64,000 nt of DNA, from NCBI RefSeq assembly GCF_000213785.1, contig NC_015557.1, positions 1,158,664 through 1,222,663 of the forward strand. The letters are read 5' to 3'. Below, in pieces: positions 19,279 through 29,590 of this stretch. The DNA is from Hydrogenobaculum sp. 3684 (GTDB taxonomy: Bacteria > Aquificota > Aquificia > Aquificales > Aquificaceae). Each line of letters opens with the position of its first letter. Position 1 is the first letter of the stretch. The notes beneath the pieces were generated by a model that worked only from the letters and a program-made list of their open reading frames with translations, was not told the origin of the DNA and did not search any database. A program made the position numbers and the translations under genes.

Positions 19279-21087
19279 ATGCTATCAATTAATTTTAACT
19301 ACGGTGCGCTTGTAGCTAACAATGCTTTACAACAAGCAAACCAAAATGTTACCAACGACATCACTCACATATCCACAGGTTTAAGGATATTGAGTGCAGC
19401 AGATGACCCAGCTGGTCTATTTATAGCAGACCAATTACACACATTGGGTACAGCTTTAGGACAGGGTTATCTCAACACCCAACAAGGCTATTCATTGGCT
19501 CAAGTGGCAGATGGTCAGCTATCTCAAATCTACAACACTCTAAACACCATGTACACTTACGCCGTTAACGCTGCAAACTCCACCAACAATATAAACTCAG
19601 CTGGTGCTTTACAAAACCAAATTTCAGCCCTGGCTCAATCTATAAAAGAAATAGTTAACACCACCACGTTTAACGGCAAAAAACTCTTTGACGGTAGTTT
19701 TATAAACCAAGCCATTCAATTTGGTGGTCAAGCAGGTCAGTATATAAACATATCAATAGGTAACCTATCCATAGAAAGAATGGGTGCTGCTATAGCCCAA
19801 ACTGGAGATTTCCAAAATATAAACAACGGTTCTACCGCCGCAAATATAATGGCTTATTACAGCGGTTCTGGACCTATAACTGTAAACACCACAGCAAGCG
19901 CCACAACTTACGTCGGAGCCAATACAACTGCTTCACAAACAGTAATAACATCCGATGTATTGTTTGATGGTAACAAACAGCTATTTATAAACGGTAACGA
20001 AGTTGTAGCTAGTGCATACGCTTCAGCCACAAACGCATACTTAGACGCACATATAATAGCTAACAACATAAACTCTGTATTCAATGGTACTGTTACAGCC
20101 CAAGCTTCCAACACGCTACAAGGTACCCAAGCTTTCGGTACTATACAAGTAGCCTCTTCTGCCACAGTAAGTATAGTAATATCAAGACAAGTAGAACAAA
20201 GCAGCACTGTAGGTGTTGGTTTTACAGCACTTACAAACGCAGCAGGTCAACCAGAACAACTTGCAAACGGTCAATACGTAGGTATTGTATCTCAGACTAT
20301 AAACCTAGTTGGTGGACAAACCTATAGTTTACAAGACATAATATCTGCTATAAACGGCGTTGCTACAAACACTGGTGTATATGCCACCACAGACTCTACA
20401 GGTCAATATTTACAACTTTATACCACAGACGGTTCTACATTCCAAATAAACATCAATGTGACAAATTCTAATACTGCTAGCCAAGCCACATACGGATTAA
20501 ACTTAGCAAAGTTTGGTGCAGTACAACCAGCAAGCTTAGACGGTACAGCTTCAGCTACATACGGCGCTATAGTCTCTGTGGGTTCATTACAGATTACAAG
20601 CCCATCAAACCTACAAATAGCAGCTTTTGGTCAAGGCGCAAATGCAAACGACAATCTTATAAACAACCTCGTATTCAACACCCCAGTATCAAATAGCTAT
20701 ATAAACGGATATAGCTCCACAAATACCACAACAATAAACGGATCTCAAACAGTTGGTTATAACTACTTTGTGAAAGACCTATTAGATATAAACGTAACTA
20801 CCACCCAAGGTGCAAACCAAGCTCAAATAATACTTCAAAACGCTATAAACTATGTTGATACCATAAGAGCCCAAGTAGGTGCCGTAATGCAACAAATGCA
20901 AACGCTTGCAAACGGAGACCAAACAGGCCAAACCAACACATTAAACGCTGAAGCAGCTATAAGAGACTTAAACATATCTCAAGCAATGACCCAATATCAA
21001 AACGACAACACACTACAACAATCAGCCATCGCAATGTTAGCTCAAGCAAACGCAATCCCACAACAACTTCTTACACTCTTCAGATAA
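19279..21087 (+). CDS. fliC: Flagellin
   Basis: 602 aa. The N-terminal D0/D1 helices (ANNALQQANQNVTNDITHIS, STGLRILSAADDPAGLFIAD) and the C-terminal D1/D0 segment (AEAAIRDLNISQAMTQYQND, ending in PQQLLTLFR) are the conserved polymerisation domains. The middle (~175-505) is a Thr/Asn/Ala/Gln-rich, nearly lysine-free surface region, making it longer than standard flagellins (~500 aa). It is monocistronic: sigma-28 promoter upstream, strong hairpin terminator downstream. Confidence 0.96.
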   Translation: MLSINFNYGALVANNALQQANQNVTNDITHISTGLRILSAADDPAGLFIADQLHTLGTALGQGYLNTQQGYSLAQVADGQLSQIYNTLNTMYTYAVNAANSTNNINSAGALQNQISALAQSIKEIVNTTTFNGKKLFDGSFINQAIQFGGQAGQYINISIGNLSIERMGAAIAQTGDFQNINNGSTAANIMAYYSGSGPITVNTTASATTYVGANTTASQTVITSDVLFDGNKQLFINGNEVVASAYASATNAYLDAHIIANNINSVFNGTVTAQASNTLQGTQAFGTIQVASSATVSIVISRQVEQSSTVGVGFTALTNAAGQPEQLANGQYVGIVSQTINLVGGQTYSLQDIISAINGVATNTGVYATTDSTGQYLQLYTTDGSTFQININVTNSNTASQATYGLNLAKFGAVQPASLDGTASATYGAIVSVGSLQITSPSNLQIAAFGQGANANDNLINNLVFNTPVSNSYINGYSSTNTTTINGSQTVGYNYFVKDLLDINVTTTQGANQAQIILQNAINYVDTIRAQVGAVMQQMQTLANGDQTGQTNTLNAEAAIRDLNISQAMTQYQNDNTLQQSAIAMLAQANAIPQQLLTLFR

Positions 21088-21099
21088 TAAAATATATAA

Positions 21100-21117
21100 C
21101 CTCCCCTTCGGGGAGGG
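21100..21117 (+). terminator. Rho-independent terminator of flagellin
   Basis: Stem CCTCCCC/GGGGAGG with a TTC-type tetraloop region, followed by GTTTATAAAT. It lies between the convergent flagellin and ribF genes. Confidence 0.85.
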
Positions 21118-21194
21118 TTTATAAATATCTAAAAACAATTTTATAAAAACATTTTACTTGTATTATACGTTTTGATGTTATAAATATTTTTTTA

Positions 21195-22085
21195 TTATAC
21201 GCTTTTATTAGAAAATAAACTTTTAGCAGTTTCTATATCAGTTTTTATTTGGACTTTTAGATCTTCTATGGAGTTAAACTTTTTTTCTTCTCTTAAAAAG
21301 CCTAAAAACATTATATTTAAAATATCATCAGTTAAATCACCGTTAAAATCTATAATATGTACCTCTAATATATTTTGATCTGTGTGTTCAACGGTGGGTC
21401 TTTTGCCATAGTTTGCCACACCTAGATATCCATTTACATTTACAGCATAAACACCTTCTTTTAAACACATGTTTGACGTGTCCGATATGTTTGCTGTGGG
21501 AAAGCCTATTTTAGAGCCTAAGCCCTTTCCTCTTACAATATGTCTTTTAATAGTATATTCTCTTCCAAGGTATTTTTTAACATCTTCAAACTTTGCCTCT
21601 TTTAAAAGCCTTCTTATAAGGGTACTACTTACTATATGCCCATCCACTTTGTAAGGTTCACTGGGTATTACTTCAAACCCAAGCATCTCTCCCATCTCTT
21701 TTGCAAGTTCAAACTCCCCTTCTCTTCTGGCTCCATACCTCCAATCGTATCCCACTATCAAAAGCTTTGTATTGAGCTTTTCATAAACATAGTCTTTTAT
21801 AAAATCCCTTGCAGATATATTGCTAAATTCTTTGGTGAAGTTTATTACAAAGATGTTTTCAACACCAAGTTTATATATATATTCTTTTCTTTCTTCTATA
21901 GTATATATCATACAAGGAGCGGATTCTTTTTCTAGTACCTCCAAAGGATGTGGATCAAACATCAAGACAGAAGGTACCAAGTTTTTTTCTTTGGCTTTTA
22001 GAACAAGAGTCTTTAAAAGATGTTGATGACCCAAGTGAACACCGTCAAAGTTACCTACAGCCAAAGCTATGGGCTTTTTAAGCAT
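21195..22085 (-). CDS. ribF: Bifunctional riboflavin kinase / FAD synthetase
   Basis: Makes FMN and then FAD. 296 aa: N-terminal nucleotidyltransferase ([16 protein letters not shown] with the HxGH motif, SSTLIRRLL) and C-terminal flavokinase domain ([32 protein letters not shown]). Full length. It is the last gene of the rpsB-tsf-pyrH operon and overlaps pyrH by 8 bp, taking the position usually held by frr. Confidence 0.95.
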   Translation of the reverse strand: MLKKPIALAVGNFDGVHLGHQHLLKTLVLKAKEKNLVPSVLMFDPHPLEVLEKESAPCMIYTIEERKEYIYKLGVENIFVINFTKEFSNISARDFIKDYVYEKLNTKLLIVGYDWRYGARREGEFELAKEMGEMLGFEVIPSEPYKVDGHIVSSTLIRRLLKEAKFEDVKKYLGREYTIKRHIVRGKGLGSKIGFPTANISDTSNMCLKEGVYAVNVNGYLGVANYGKRPTVEHTDQNILEVHIIDFNGDLTDDILNIMFLGFLREEKKFNSIEDLKVQIKTDIETAKSLFSNKSV

Positions 22086-22797
22086 TATAACTTTTTACCA
22101 CTGTACCTATGTTTTCCCCAGATAAAATACGTTTCAAAGCCCCTTTTTGATAAATATTAAATACCACCATAGGTATGTTGTTGTCTTTACAAAGGGTGAT
22201 AGCCGTATGGTCCATAATCTTTAGGTCTTTACTTATAATCTCTATATAAGATATTTCTTTTATAAGCTCTGCATCTTTATAAATAGCTGGGTCTTTTGTA
22301 TATATGCCGTCTACTTTTGTAGCCTTCATAAAAACATCGGCGTTTATTTCGGCAGCCCTTAAAGCAGCGGCTGTATCTGTGGAAAAAAACGGGTTTCCAG
22401 TGCCAGCGGCAAATATAACAATTCTTCCTTTTTCAAGGTGCCTTACAGCCCTTCTTCTTATATAAGGTTCTGCCACCTGTCTCATCTCTATAGCCGATAA
22501 AACCCTTGTAGGTATGTTGTGTATTCTCTCTAATGTATCTTGCATGGCTAAAGCGTTTATAACGGTGGCAAGCATCCCCATATAATCGGCGGTGGCTCTA
22601 TCCATACCACTTGCTTGAGCTTTTAGACCTCTAAATATGTTTCCACCACCTATTACAATAGCTATTTGAACTCCAAGCTCGTAAGCTTCTTTTATTTCAT
22701 TTGAAAAGCTTAAAATAACATCTTTATCTATACCAAAGCCTTGGCTTCCCGCCAAGGCTTCACCTGATATCTTTAACAATATCCTTTTATACTTCAT
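22078..22797 (-). CDS. pyrH: UMP kinase
   Basis: Phosphorylates UMP to UDP. 239 aa amino-acid-kinase fold: KISGEAL at the N-terminus, [11 protein letters not shown], the [12 protein letters not shown] segment, [18 protein letters not shown] and the [15 protein letters not shown] loop. All are typical of bacterial PyrH. It begins in a 4-bp overlap with the tsf stop, consistent with translational coupling in rpsB-tsf-pyrH. Confidence 0.97.
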   Translation of the reverse strand: MKYKRILLKISGEALAGSQGFGIDKDVILSFSNEIKEAYELGVQIAIVIGGGNIFRGLKAQASGMDRATADYMGMLATVINALAMQDTLERIHNIPTRVLSAIEMRQVAEPYIRRRAVRHLEKGRIVIFAAGTGNPFFSTDTAAALRAAEINADVFMKATKVDGIYTKDPAIYKDAELIKEISYIEIISKDLKIMDHTAITLCKDNNIPMVVFNIYQKGALKRILSGENIGTVVKSYNA

Positions 22798-23615
22798 GTA
22801 CCTATTTCAAATCTACAAAAGCCTTTTATAGTTACGTTGTTAGCTCTTATGTAATCTTGAATAGTCTTTTTCTCATCTTTTATAAACTTCTGATGTAAAA
22901 GCGTTTTCTCTTCGTAGAATTTTTTGAGCTTTCCTTCTGCTATCTTTTCAAGCATATTTTCTGGTTTACCCTCTTTTTTAGCTTGTTCCATATATATGGC
23001 TTTTTCTCTTTCTATAACATCCTGAGGTACAGTCTCAGGGGATAAAAACTCTGGCCTCATAGCGGCTGTTTGAAGTGCAACATCTTTTACAACATCAAGG
23101 TTATCACCTTCATAAGATAGCAATACACCTATTCTTCCGCCACCATGTATATATGAAAAGTTTGGTCCTTCCACCACGCAATAGCGTTTTAGTTGTATGT
23201 TTTCTCCTATTTTGGCTATAGCTTCTTTTAAAAGCTCTTCTATAGTTATACCGTCTATTTTACCTTGAAGTATAGAACTATCTCTTGACTCACCTTTTGT
23301 ATCACCTACATTTTCAAACACATAATCAAGGATTTTATTGGCAAGTTCCTTGAAAGATTCGTTTCTTGCCACAAAATCTGTTTCACAGGCAAGCTCAACC
23401 ATTGCACCCTTTGAAGGCGTAGATTTTGCCACTATAAGACCTTCTTTAGTTTCTCTTGAAGCTTTTTTATCGGCTTTTGCCAAACCTTTTATACGAAGTA
23501 TCTCTTTGGCTTTTTCTATATCTCCGTTTGCCTCTTCAAGGGCTTTTTTACAATCAAGCATCCCAGCGCCGGTCATCTCTCTTAAAAGCTTTACATTTTC
23601 AGAACTAACTGCCAT
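22794..23615 (-). CDS. tsf: Translation elongation factor Ts
   Basis: Guanine nucleotide exchange factor for EF-Tu. 273 aa: UBA-like N-terminal domain ([19 protein letters not shown]), the core domain with the FVARNESF motif that pushes on EF-Tu helix D, the dimerisation segment and a C-terminal RFEIGT end. Slightly shorter than E. coli EF-Ts. AGGAGG precedes the start; rpsB lies 14 bp upstream. Confidence 0.97.
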   Translation of the reverse strand: MAVSSENVKLLREMTGAGMLDCKKALEEANGDIEKAKEILRIKGLAKADKKASRETKEGLIVAKSTPSKGAMVELACETDFVARNESFKELANKILDYVFENVGDTKGESRDSSILQGKIDGITIEELLKEAIAKIGENIQLKRYCVVEGPNFSYIHGGGRIGVLLSYEGDNLDVVKDVALQTAAMRPEFLSPETVPQDVIEREKAIYMEQAKKEGKPENMLEKIAEGKLKKFYEEKTLLHQKFIKDEKKTIQDYIRANNVTIKGFCRFEIGT

Positions 23616-23629
23616 AAAATCTCCTCCTA

Positions 23630-24445
23630 TTAATAATCTACACTATCTTTGTCTATATCTTCATACTTTTCTGACATAGCCATAGCTCTTTCAAAGAGTT
23701 CTTTTTCCTCTTCAGCCACCACCACCACTTTTCTTTTTGATGTTTCAGAAACAGCAGAAGCTTCTCTTCTTTGCTTACCATCTAACACAGCATCGGCTAT
23801 CCTTGATGTTAAAAGTTTAATAGATTTTATAGCGTCATCGTTTCCAGGTATAAGATAATCTATTTCATCTGGATCGCAGTTTGAATCTGCTATAGCAACA
23901 ACCTTTACACCAAGCCTTCTTGCCTCTGTAACAGCTATATGTTCTCTGTTGGTATCCACTACCCATATTATATCTGGTATTCTATCCATATCTATGATGC
24001 CTTTGTATAGTTTTTGAAGTCTTTGCATCTCTCTTTTCATGGTTACTACTTCTTTTTTTGGTAAAACCTCAAAAACTCCTTCTTTTTCCATGCGTTCTAA
24101 CTGACGGAGCTTGGCTATGCTTTTTCTAACGGTTTTAAAGTTTGTAAGAAGACCACCCACCCATCTTTCGTTTACATAGAAAGACTCGCATCTTAAAGCC
24201 TCTTCCATAATAACATCTTTAGCCTGTTTTTTTGTACCTACAAAAAGCACCTCTGCACCTTTTGATACGGCATCTGATACAAAGTTATAAGCCTCTTCCA
24301 AATAAAGAACGGTCTTTCCAAGGTCTATAATGTGTATGTTGTTTCTTACACCATAAAGATACGGTGCCATCTTAGGGTTCCATCTTCCTTTTGAGTGTCC
24401 AAAATGAACACCAGCTTCCAAAAGATCCTTCATACTTACTGACAT
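23630..24445 (-). CDS. rpsB: 30S ribosomal protein S2
   Basis: 271 aa with the family signatures [19 protein letters not shown] at the N-terminus, the [11 protein letters not shown] segment, [16 protein letters not shown] and the IADSNCDPD motif. The C-terminus has an acidic/basic extension of ~40 residues. The ATG is preceded by GGAGG (minus strand 24453-24457). It heads rpsB-tsf-pyrH-ribF and follows a structured leader likely to mediate feedback control. Confidence 0.97.
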   Translation of the reverse strand: MSVSMKDLLEAGVHFGHSKGRWNPKMAPYLYGVRNNIHIIDLGKTVLYLEEAYNFVSDAVSKGAEVLFVGTKKQAKDVIMEEALRCESFYVNERWVGGLLTNFKTVRKSIAKLRQLERMEKEGVFEVLPKKEVVTMKREMQRLQKLYKGIIDMDRIPDIIWVVDTNREHIAVTEARRLGVKVVAIADSNCDPDEIDYLIPGNDDAIKSIKLLTSRIADAVLDGKQRREASAVSETSKRKVVVVAEEEKELFERAMAMSEKYEDIDKDSVDY

Positions 24446-24452
24446 AACATAC

Positions 24453-24521
24453 CTCCAAAAGGGTTTTTAACCTCCTCTAATCCAAGCGTCAGTTTTACCT
24501 GACGACCCTTTTTGATTAGAG
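24453..24521 (-). promoter_or_regulatory. Structured rpsB mRNA leader (putative r-protein autoregulatory RNA)
   Basis: On the minus strand a perfect 6-bp hairpin (CGTCAG/CTGACG, 24487-24504) is nested inside a ~8-bp outer inverted repeat (about 24474-24483 with 24514-24521). In addition AAAAGGGT-type bases at 24505-24512 can pair with 24458-24465, directly beside the GGAGG of rpsB, giving an alternative fold that could mask the ribosome-binding site. Confidence 0.5.
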
Positions 24522-24577
24522 TGCAGTTTAATCTATTATTATATCAAAATCCCAAAAACTTTGTATAATATTTTCTA

Positions 24578-24665
24578 GGAGAGGTGGCTGAGTGGTCGAA
24601 AGCGGGTGACTCGAAATCACTTGTGGGTTTAAAGCCCACCGAGGGTTCGAATCCCTCCCTCTCCG
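24578..24665 (+). tRNA. tRNA-Ser (anticodon CGA)
   Basis: 88-nt class II tRNA. Acceptor stem GGAGAGG/CCTCTCC closes with discriminator G; the anticodon loop CTCGAAA sits on the stem GGTGA/TCACT, giving CGA (Ser, UCG codon); a long variable arm (GTGGG/CCCAC) follows; the T arm is GAGGG-TTCGAAT-CCCTC. CCA is not encoded. TATAAT at 24564-24569 is a suitable -10. Confidence 0.97.
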
Positions 24666-25084
24666 TATGTGATACTTTTATAGACATCCCTATTTTTCTT
24701 TATCCTTTAATTATATGAATCTTTTAAATATTTAAAGAGTAAGAATATAAATAATATCTTTCTATTTTGTCTAAATCCTTGAAAAACCCTTATCTATCAA
24801 TAAAATTTCTGACTAAATTTATTTTCTATTTTATGTTTATATGTGTTTATACGTTGTCTAAAAGCCAAAAACGATGTCTATATAAAAGCGTTATTTTTGT
24901 AGACAAATTTTATAGACATAATATTTTTACTTATATAGCAAAAATATATACAAGAAAAATGTAAATAGGTTTTTACCATAAATTTTATTTTTGTATTACA
25001 AATGTAATACAATCTATATCATATTTTAACAATTTTAGTTAATAACTACTTATAATTAAGATATCAACCTTAAGGAGGTGCGTA
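24666..25084. other. 419-bp AT-rich intergenic region
   Basis: Between tRNA-Ser and the pilin gene. Very AT-rich with only a weak 65-codon ORF that has no ribosome-binding site and no recognisable product. Near its right end is TATAAT at 25051-25056 and then AAGGAGGTG, the pilin signals. I see no other structure. Confidence 0.6.
25051..25056 (+). promoter_or_regulatory. Candidate -10 box of the pilin gene
   Basis: TATAAT followed, after a short leader, by TAAGGAGGTGCGTAATG. The ribosome-binding site and next bases are nearly the same as those of flagellin. No clear -35 is visible. Confidence 0.4.
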
Positions 25085-25477
25085 ATGAAAGACGTTTTTG
25101 TTTTGAGAGAAGAACTCTCTAAAAAGAAAGGCCTAAGTAAGGGTTTTACCCTTATCGAACTTTTGGTGGTTATAGCCATCATTGCTATCTTAGCAGCGAT
25201 AGCAATACCACAGTACATTCAATATATGCATACTGCTGCTGCTGGTGCTGCTTTGGCAGATGCAAGACAGTGCCTTGATGAAGTAACAGCTCAAAATACA
25301 GCAGCATCTGCTTTAGGTGTCACAGCTACAATTGATTCTGTTATATCTGCTGCTTGTCCAACTATAGTTACAACAGGCGGTAGTGCTGTTTGTACTTGTG
25401 TTGTAACAAAAGGTATAGCTACAGGTACTGGTATATGTTCTTCTAATAGTACTAGTGCTGGTTGTACAGCATCGTAA
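25085..25477 (+). CDS. Type IV major pilin-like prepilin
   Basis: 130 aa. A 19-residue positively charged leader ends at the prepilin peptidase site KG|FTLIELLVVIAIIAILAAIAIPQY, with the essential Gly -1 and Glu +5. The globular part is small, Ala/Thr/Ser-rich, with six cysteines, four of them in the last ~40 residues (CTC, CSS, GCTAS) that could form the C-terminal disulfide loop. It is compact for a major pilin. A pseudopilin or competence pilin is possible, but a strong ribosome-binding site and own terminator suggest high expression. Confidence 0.9.
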   Translation: MKDVFVLREELSKKKGLSKGFTLIELLVVIAIIAILAAIAIPQYIQYMHTAAAGAALADARQCLDEVTAQNTAASALGVTATIDSVISAACPTIVTTGGSAVCTCVVTKGIATGTGICSSNSTSAGCTAS

Positions 25478-25494
25478 CAATTTTATTATTTTTC

Positions 25495-25511
25495 TCCCCC
25501 TTGGAGGGGGA
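25495..25511 (+). terminator. Terminator after the pilin gene
   Basis: TCCCCC-TTGGA-GGGGGA hairpin followed by ATTTTAT. The next gene's promoter box begins 7 bp later. Confidence 0.75.
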
Positions 25512-25517
25512 ATTTTA

Positions 25518-25523
25518 TATAAT
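25518..25523 (+). promoter_or_regulatory. -10 box of the large glycosyltransferase gene (leaderless candidate)
   Basis: TATAAT ends 7 nt before the ATG at 25531, with no ribosome-binding site. Confidence 0.55.
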
Positions 25524-25530
25524 ATATTAA

Positions 25531-28497
25531 ATGAAAATATCAAAGTCTTTAGTAAAACAAAATATAAAAAAATATGATTATAGTGGTTTAGAAAAAGATA
25601 GATATTATATATCCTATCTTGATATAGATAAACCAAATATAGTTTATGCAAATATAAAAATACCACCATCTAAGATATATAAAAAAGGCGTTGATCTTAG
25701 CGGTAAAAAATTGTTAATAATAACAGCTTTTGCACTTGGGGATAGTATACATTTTTTACCTGTTTTAAAAGCCATAAAAAGAGCTTACAAAGATATATAT
25801 ATAGGCTATGAGCATAAGAAAGATAACAAGCTTCTTATAGATAATCCTTACATAGATGAGCTTGTACCAACCCCTATAGATATAGATGTTTTAGATAGGT
25901 TTGATTATATATTTGATCTAACGGCTCATGTGGCTAGTGTTGGTTTTGATAATCAATTTGTGCCAGATTATTTGGCTTCGCTTTTTGATGAAAAAGTATT
26001 TGGCTTTTATGAAAAGGATAAAAAACCAGATATTACACTTTCTAACGATCCAGAGATTAAAACAACTATATATAAGATAAAAAGGTTTATATCCCTTGGA
26101 AGACCGCTTTTAGGGCTTCATTTTGAAGCAAGCTCTATCCATAGGAGGATACCACCAGATGTTTTAGATATCGTACTAAACTATGCAAAAGATAAATACA
26201 CTGTAGTTTGCGCTTATACAGATTCAGCCAAAGACCTTGCCAAAGAGTATTTTGAAAAATACCCTTTTATAGTAGATGTATCTTCTTATGTAAAGGATAT
26301 AGAGTATCTTTCTCATTATGTAAGTATTTTAGATATTTTAATAAGCGCTGAAACATCGGTAGCTCACATAGGGGTGGCTCTTGGTGTGCCTACTCTTGTT
26401 GTGCTTGGACCTGGTTCTTTTGAGGCTGTTTATGATTACAAAGTACCTCATATAAAGGGAGTAAATGCAAGATATGTAGGTACAAAATGCTCAAGCCCCT
26501 GTAGGATACACGCTTTATCAGAACCATGCCCCGAGGCAAAACTTTTTAAAGACCTTAAAAAACAAGACGATGATTATTCCCCTTGTTTTAAATTTATAGA
26601 CAGAATCGAGCTTTTAGAAACATTTAAATCTTTGGAACATCTTGTAAAAAGTTCAGATATAGAAAAAGAAGATAAAATTGATAATTTTGAAGAGCTTTAC
26701 AGTTATTATTATAAAACCAAGCTTGTAAACGATTATATAGGAAGAGCTTATCTTTATTTTTATAAATATAGACATAGTTTATTTTATTTTATACAAGAAT
26801 TTGCTAGAAAAAATAAAAATGTAAAGATAGAAGGCTACGATAAAGTCCTTTATGAAGAGGCTTTAAAAGATTTAGATATAACAATAGATGATAACTCTTC
26901 AAATATTATAATAACAGATGGGTTTTATAAAAATATAGATTTTAAAAGCTTAAAAAATAAAAAAGCTATCATTGTGTTTGCCAATAAAAATAGGCTTTAC
27001 AACTTCGTTAAAAAAGGTCTTGATATCTTTGATTTGGGTGTGGTTAAGCAAAGTGTTTATGAATATACAAAAGATGAGCTTGTATCTATACTTTCTAAAC
27101 ATTTTAAAGATTTTCAAGTTTACGAAACCCCTACATCATATTTTGAGTATGAAAGTGTTTTTGGCAAATCAAACTCTATAGATAATCAAGTTCCTCATAA
27201 CGTATTTTTAAGAGATTATATAAACTCCCTTCAAGGGGCTTTTTTAATAGCCGTTATAAACGATAATATAAACCTAAGACATCATCTTGATGTTTTTAGT
27301 GCAATGCAATATTATTATTTAATCTCAGATAAGTATAAAGAAATTAGTTTTTATACCAAAAGCTCAAAAACTTCTGAGTTTGATATAGTGGAGCTTCAAA
27401 GAGGAAGTAAAGGTAAGGTTTTCTTATCCTTTGAAAAAGAACATTTATACGATTTTTACAACGTATTTAAAGAATTAGGATTTTCTATATACACGGTGTT
27501 TGTGCCAGAAGCTGAATACGCCTCTAAAAAAGATATACTTCTTCAAACGCTTTCAAATATAGGTATTGATATAGTTTTTTCAGATTTTAAAAACCTAAAA
27601 CAAAAAATCTATTTAAACTATATAGGTTCTAAAATAGTTTTTATAGACAAAGATACCACGTATGAGGATCTTCTAAATCAATTCAAAGATAAAAAAGATA
27701 AGAATGAAGATATATTAGATAAATTAAGTGATATGTTTGGTAAGTTTTCCCCATCAAAAACTATTTATATATCAAACGACGAGAGGATAGTGGATTTTTT
27801 GAAAGAAAGATCTTTAGATGTAAGATATTTTTATGGGTATTTTGTGGATTATAATACTAAAGATATAAATAATAAGTCATCTGATATTGTATTTTTATCA
27901 GAATGTTCTATTCATAAAACCTATGCTGATAATAATATTACAGAATTTTTTATTAAAAAGCTATCAAACTTTAGAACGTCTTTAAAAGCTTTGAATGAAG
28001 ATATAGCATTAGAGGATATAAGAGAGTATATTTACGATTATATCTATATGGGGGCTTATGCATGTAAATACAACGATAGCACCATTAAACATATAGGCAC
28101 TTTGGAGTTTGACGATGAGATGGTCTTTAGAGTAGCTCTTTCTACTGTTGCAAAGACAAGGGATTTTCCTATAATGATACATCCAAAAGATATAAAGTAT
28201 ATCTTCAACGGAAAAAACATAATACTTGGTTTAAATGATATAGTTTCAAATGCCTTAAATAAAAGATTTTTTGAGGCTTTTAACAAAAAAACGATGTTTA
28301 TAACAGATTACAAACCAATACTTGAAGATATGTTTGGTAAATACGGTGAGTATGTGAGCGGGTTTTCTATAGAGGATATGGTAGAAAAAGCAAGATATTT
28401 TAAAGAAAACAAAGATGAGGCAAAAGAGATTGTATCTTATATAAGAAAAAACATAAAAGAGTTTGATTTGAGAAATATTATAAGAGGTATTTTATAA
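25531..28497 (+). CDS. Two-module glycosyltransferase (GT9 N-terminus, CgeB-like C-terminus)
   Basis: 988 aa, much larger than single-domain enzymes. Residues ~55-350 are a GT9/heptosyltransferase-like fold: LLIITAFALGDSIHFLPVLKAIK at the start and the donor-site segment ISAETSVAHIGVALGVPTLVVLGPGS. A cysteine-rich patch (KCSSPC...EPCPEA...SPCF) follows. The middle is a degenerate alpha/beta region. The last ~130 residues (DYKPILEDMFGKYGEYVSGF, then an EDMVEKARYFKENKDEAKEI helix) resemble the C-terminal half of CgeB/GT4 enzymes. It directly follows the pilin, so pilin or surface glycan glycosylation is an inference. Confidence 0.7.
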   Translation: MKISKSLVKQNIKKYDYSGLEKDRYYISYLDIDKPNIVYANIKIPPSKIYKKGVDLSGKKLLIITAFALGDSIHFLPVLKAIKRAYKDIYIGYEHKKDNKLLIDNPYIDELVPTPIDIDVLDRFDYIFDLTAHVASVGFDNQFVPDYLASLFDEKVFGFYEKDKKPDITLSNDPEIKTTIYKIKRFISLGRPLLGLHFEASSIHRRIPPDVLDIVLNYAKDKYTVVCAYTDSAKDLAKEYFEKYPFIVDVSSYVKDIEYLSHYVSILDILISAETSVAHIGVALGVPTLVVLGPGSFEAVYDYKVPHIKGVNARYVGTKCSSPCRIHALSEPCPEAKLFKDLKKQDDDYSPCFKFIDRIELLETFKSLEHLVKSSDIEKEDKIDNFEELYSYYYKTKLVNDYIGRAYLYFYKYRHSLFYFIQEFARKNKNVKIEGYDKVLYEEALKDLDITIDDNSSNIIITDGFYKNIDFKSLKNKKAIIVFANKNRLYNFVKKGLDIFDLGVVKQSVYEYTKDELVSILSKHFKDFQVYETPTSYFEYESVFGKSNSIDNQVPHNVFLRDYINSLQGAFLIAVINDNINLRHHLDVFSAMQYYYLISDKYKEISFYTKSSKTSEFDIVELQRGSKGKVFLSFEKEHLYDFYNVFKELGFSIYTVFVPEAEYASKKDILLQTLSNIGIDIVFSDFKNLKQKIYLNYIGSKIVFIDKDTTYEDLLNQFKDKKDKNEDILDKLSDMFGKFSPSKTIYISNDERIVDFLKERSLDVRYFYGYFVDYNTKDINNKSSDIVFLSECSIHKTYADNNITEFFIKKLSNFRTSLKALNEDIALEDIREYIYDYIYMGAYACKYNDSTIKHIGTLEFDDEMVFRVALSTVAKTRDFPIMIHPKDIKYIFNGKNIILGLNDIVSNALNKRFFEAFNKKTMFITDYKPILEDMFGKYGEYVSGFSIEDMVEKARYFKENKDEAKEIVSYIRKNIKEFDLRNIIRGIL

Positions 28498-28554
28498 TAT
28501 GAACCGAAAAAATACTTTGTTTTGTATAAATAGAGCTGGTACAGCATTTACATA

Positions 28555-29583
28555 TTAGCGGATAACATCTTTCCACATCTTTTTAATGTTGTCTTTATGA
28601 AATAGTTTGGCTCTTTCTAAAGAGTATTTAGCTTGTTCGTTGTATAAATCTTTATTGTTTTTAAGTTCTAAAATAAGAACTTTTAATTCATCTATTGTAT
28701 TGTAAAATAAACCTTTATCTCCTAAAACATATCTGGATGTTGGTATATTACTTGATATACAAGGTATACCTATAGACATTGCTTCTAGTAATGAAAGCCC
28801 AAAAGATTCCGTTGGGTCTTTAGATGTAAAAACATATACACTTGCGTTGTTATTTAAATAATCAATTGCATTTTCTACAAAGCCTAACAGCTCTATGTTA
28901 TTTAATTGTTCTTTGTTCTTTAATTCCAAAGCTTTTTCAAAATCATCTCCATACCCTATAAATTCTGTTTTTATATCGGTATTTCTAACAGCATTAAATA
29001 AATCTTCCCATCCTTTTTCAGCTATAAATCTAGATAGCCATAATACTTTAAAATCTTTTATATCTTCATACTTTTTTGGTTTCTTTTTTACGCTTTCAAT
29101 CCAATTTGGTATTACTATTGATTTTTCTTTTGGTACTAGGTTTGTTGATAAGAAAGACTCTTCTATCACAGGTGATACAAATATAATCTTTTTTATATAA
29201 GGATGATTAAAGTACTTAATAGACCATTGTTTTAGTGCTTCCATATTTGACTCTAACGATGCGTAGTTTGCAAGTATCCACACATAGGTGTTTGGATGAT
29301 AAAATATATAGTCTGGTTTGGTTAAAAGCATGATATCTGATTCTAATATTATATCTTTGAAATCTTTTACATCTTCATATTTTGTTAGGACGCTATCCAC
29401 ATCTTCTATATTCTTTACTTCGTTGTAGAGAGGTTTAAATGTTGTTATAAGGCTTATGTTAAAGTCGTTTTTTAGAAGCTCACAAAACTTTACTATCATC
29501 TTAGCATGCCCATCTATGGTGGGATTGTCGTTGTGGTAATACCTAGCTTCCAGAATTGTAATGCTTTTTTTCTTCTTTGGCAT
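28555..29583 (-). CDS. GT4-family glycosyltransferase
   Basis: 342 aa with a GT-B fold. The C-terminal half carries VLWLSRFIAEKGWEDLFNAV (donor-binding start), IELLGFV and the E-x7-E-like motif in PTESFGLSLLEAMSIGIPCISS. The N-terminal acceptor domain is divergent. The acceptor sugar is unknown; with the neighbouring GT9/CgeB gene it suggests a surface polysaccharide or protein glycan locus. It converges on that gene. The start is supported by a -10 box 7 nt upstream. Confidence 0.85.
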   Translation of the reverse strand: MPKKKKSITILEARYYHNDNPTIDGHAKMIVKFCELLKNDFNISLITTFKPLYNEVKNIEDVDSVLTKYEDVKDFKDIILESDIMLLTKPDYIFYHPNTYVWILANYASLESNMEALKQWSIKYFNHPYIKKIIFVSPVIEESFLSTNLVPKEKSIVIPNWIESVKKKPKKYEDIKDFKVLWLSRFIAEKGWEDLFNAVRNTDIKTEFIGYGDDFEKALELKNKEQLNNIELLGFVENAIDYLNNNASVYVFTSKDPTESFGLSLLEAMSIGIPCISSNIPTSRYVLGDKGLFYNTIDELKVLILELKNNKDLYNEQAKYSLERAKLFHKDNIKKMWKDVIR

Positions 29584-29590
29584 AAATTTA

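Noticed and set aside
24767-24964. 65-codon ORF between tRNA-Ser and the pilin gene
   Set aside because: No ribosome-binding site or correctly placed -10 box, no family and strong AT bias; likely chance.
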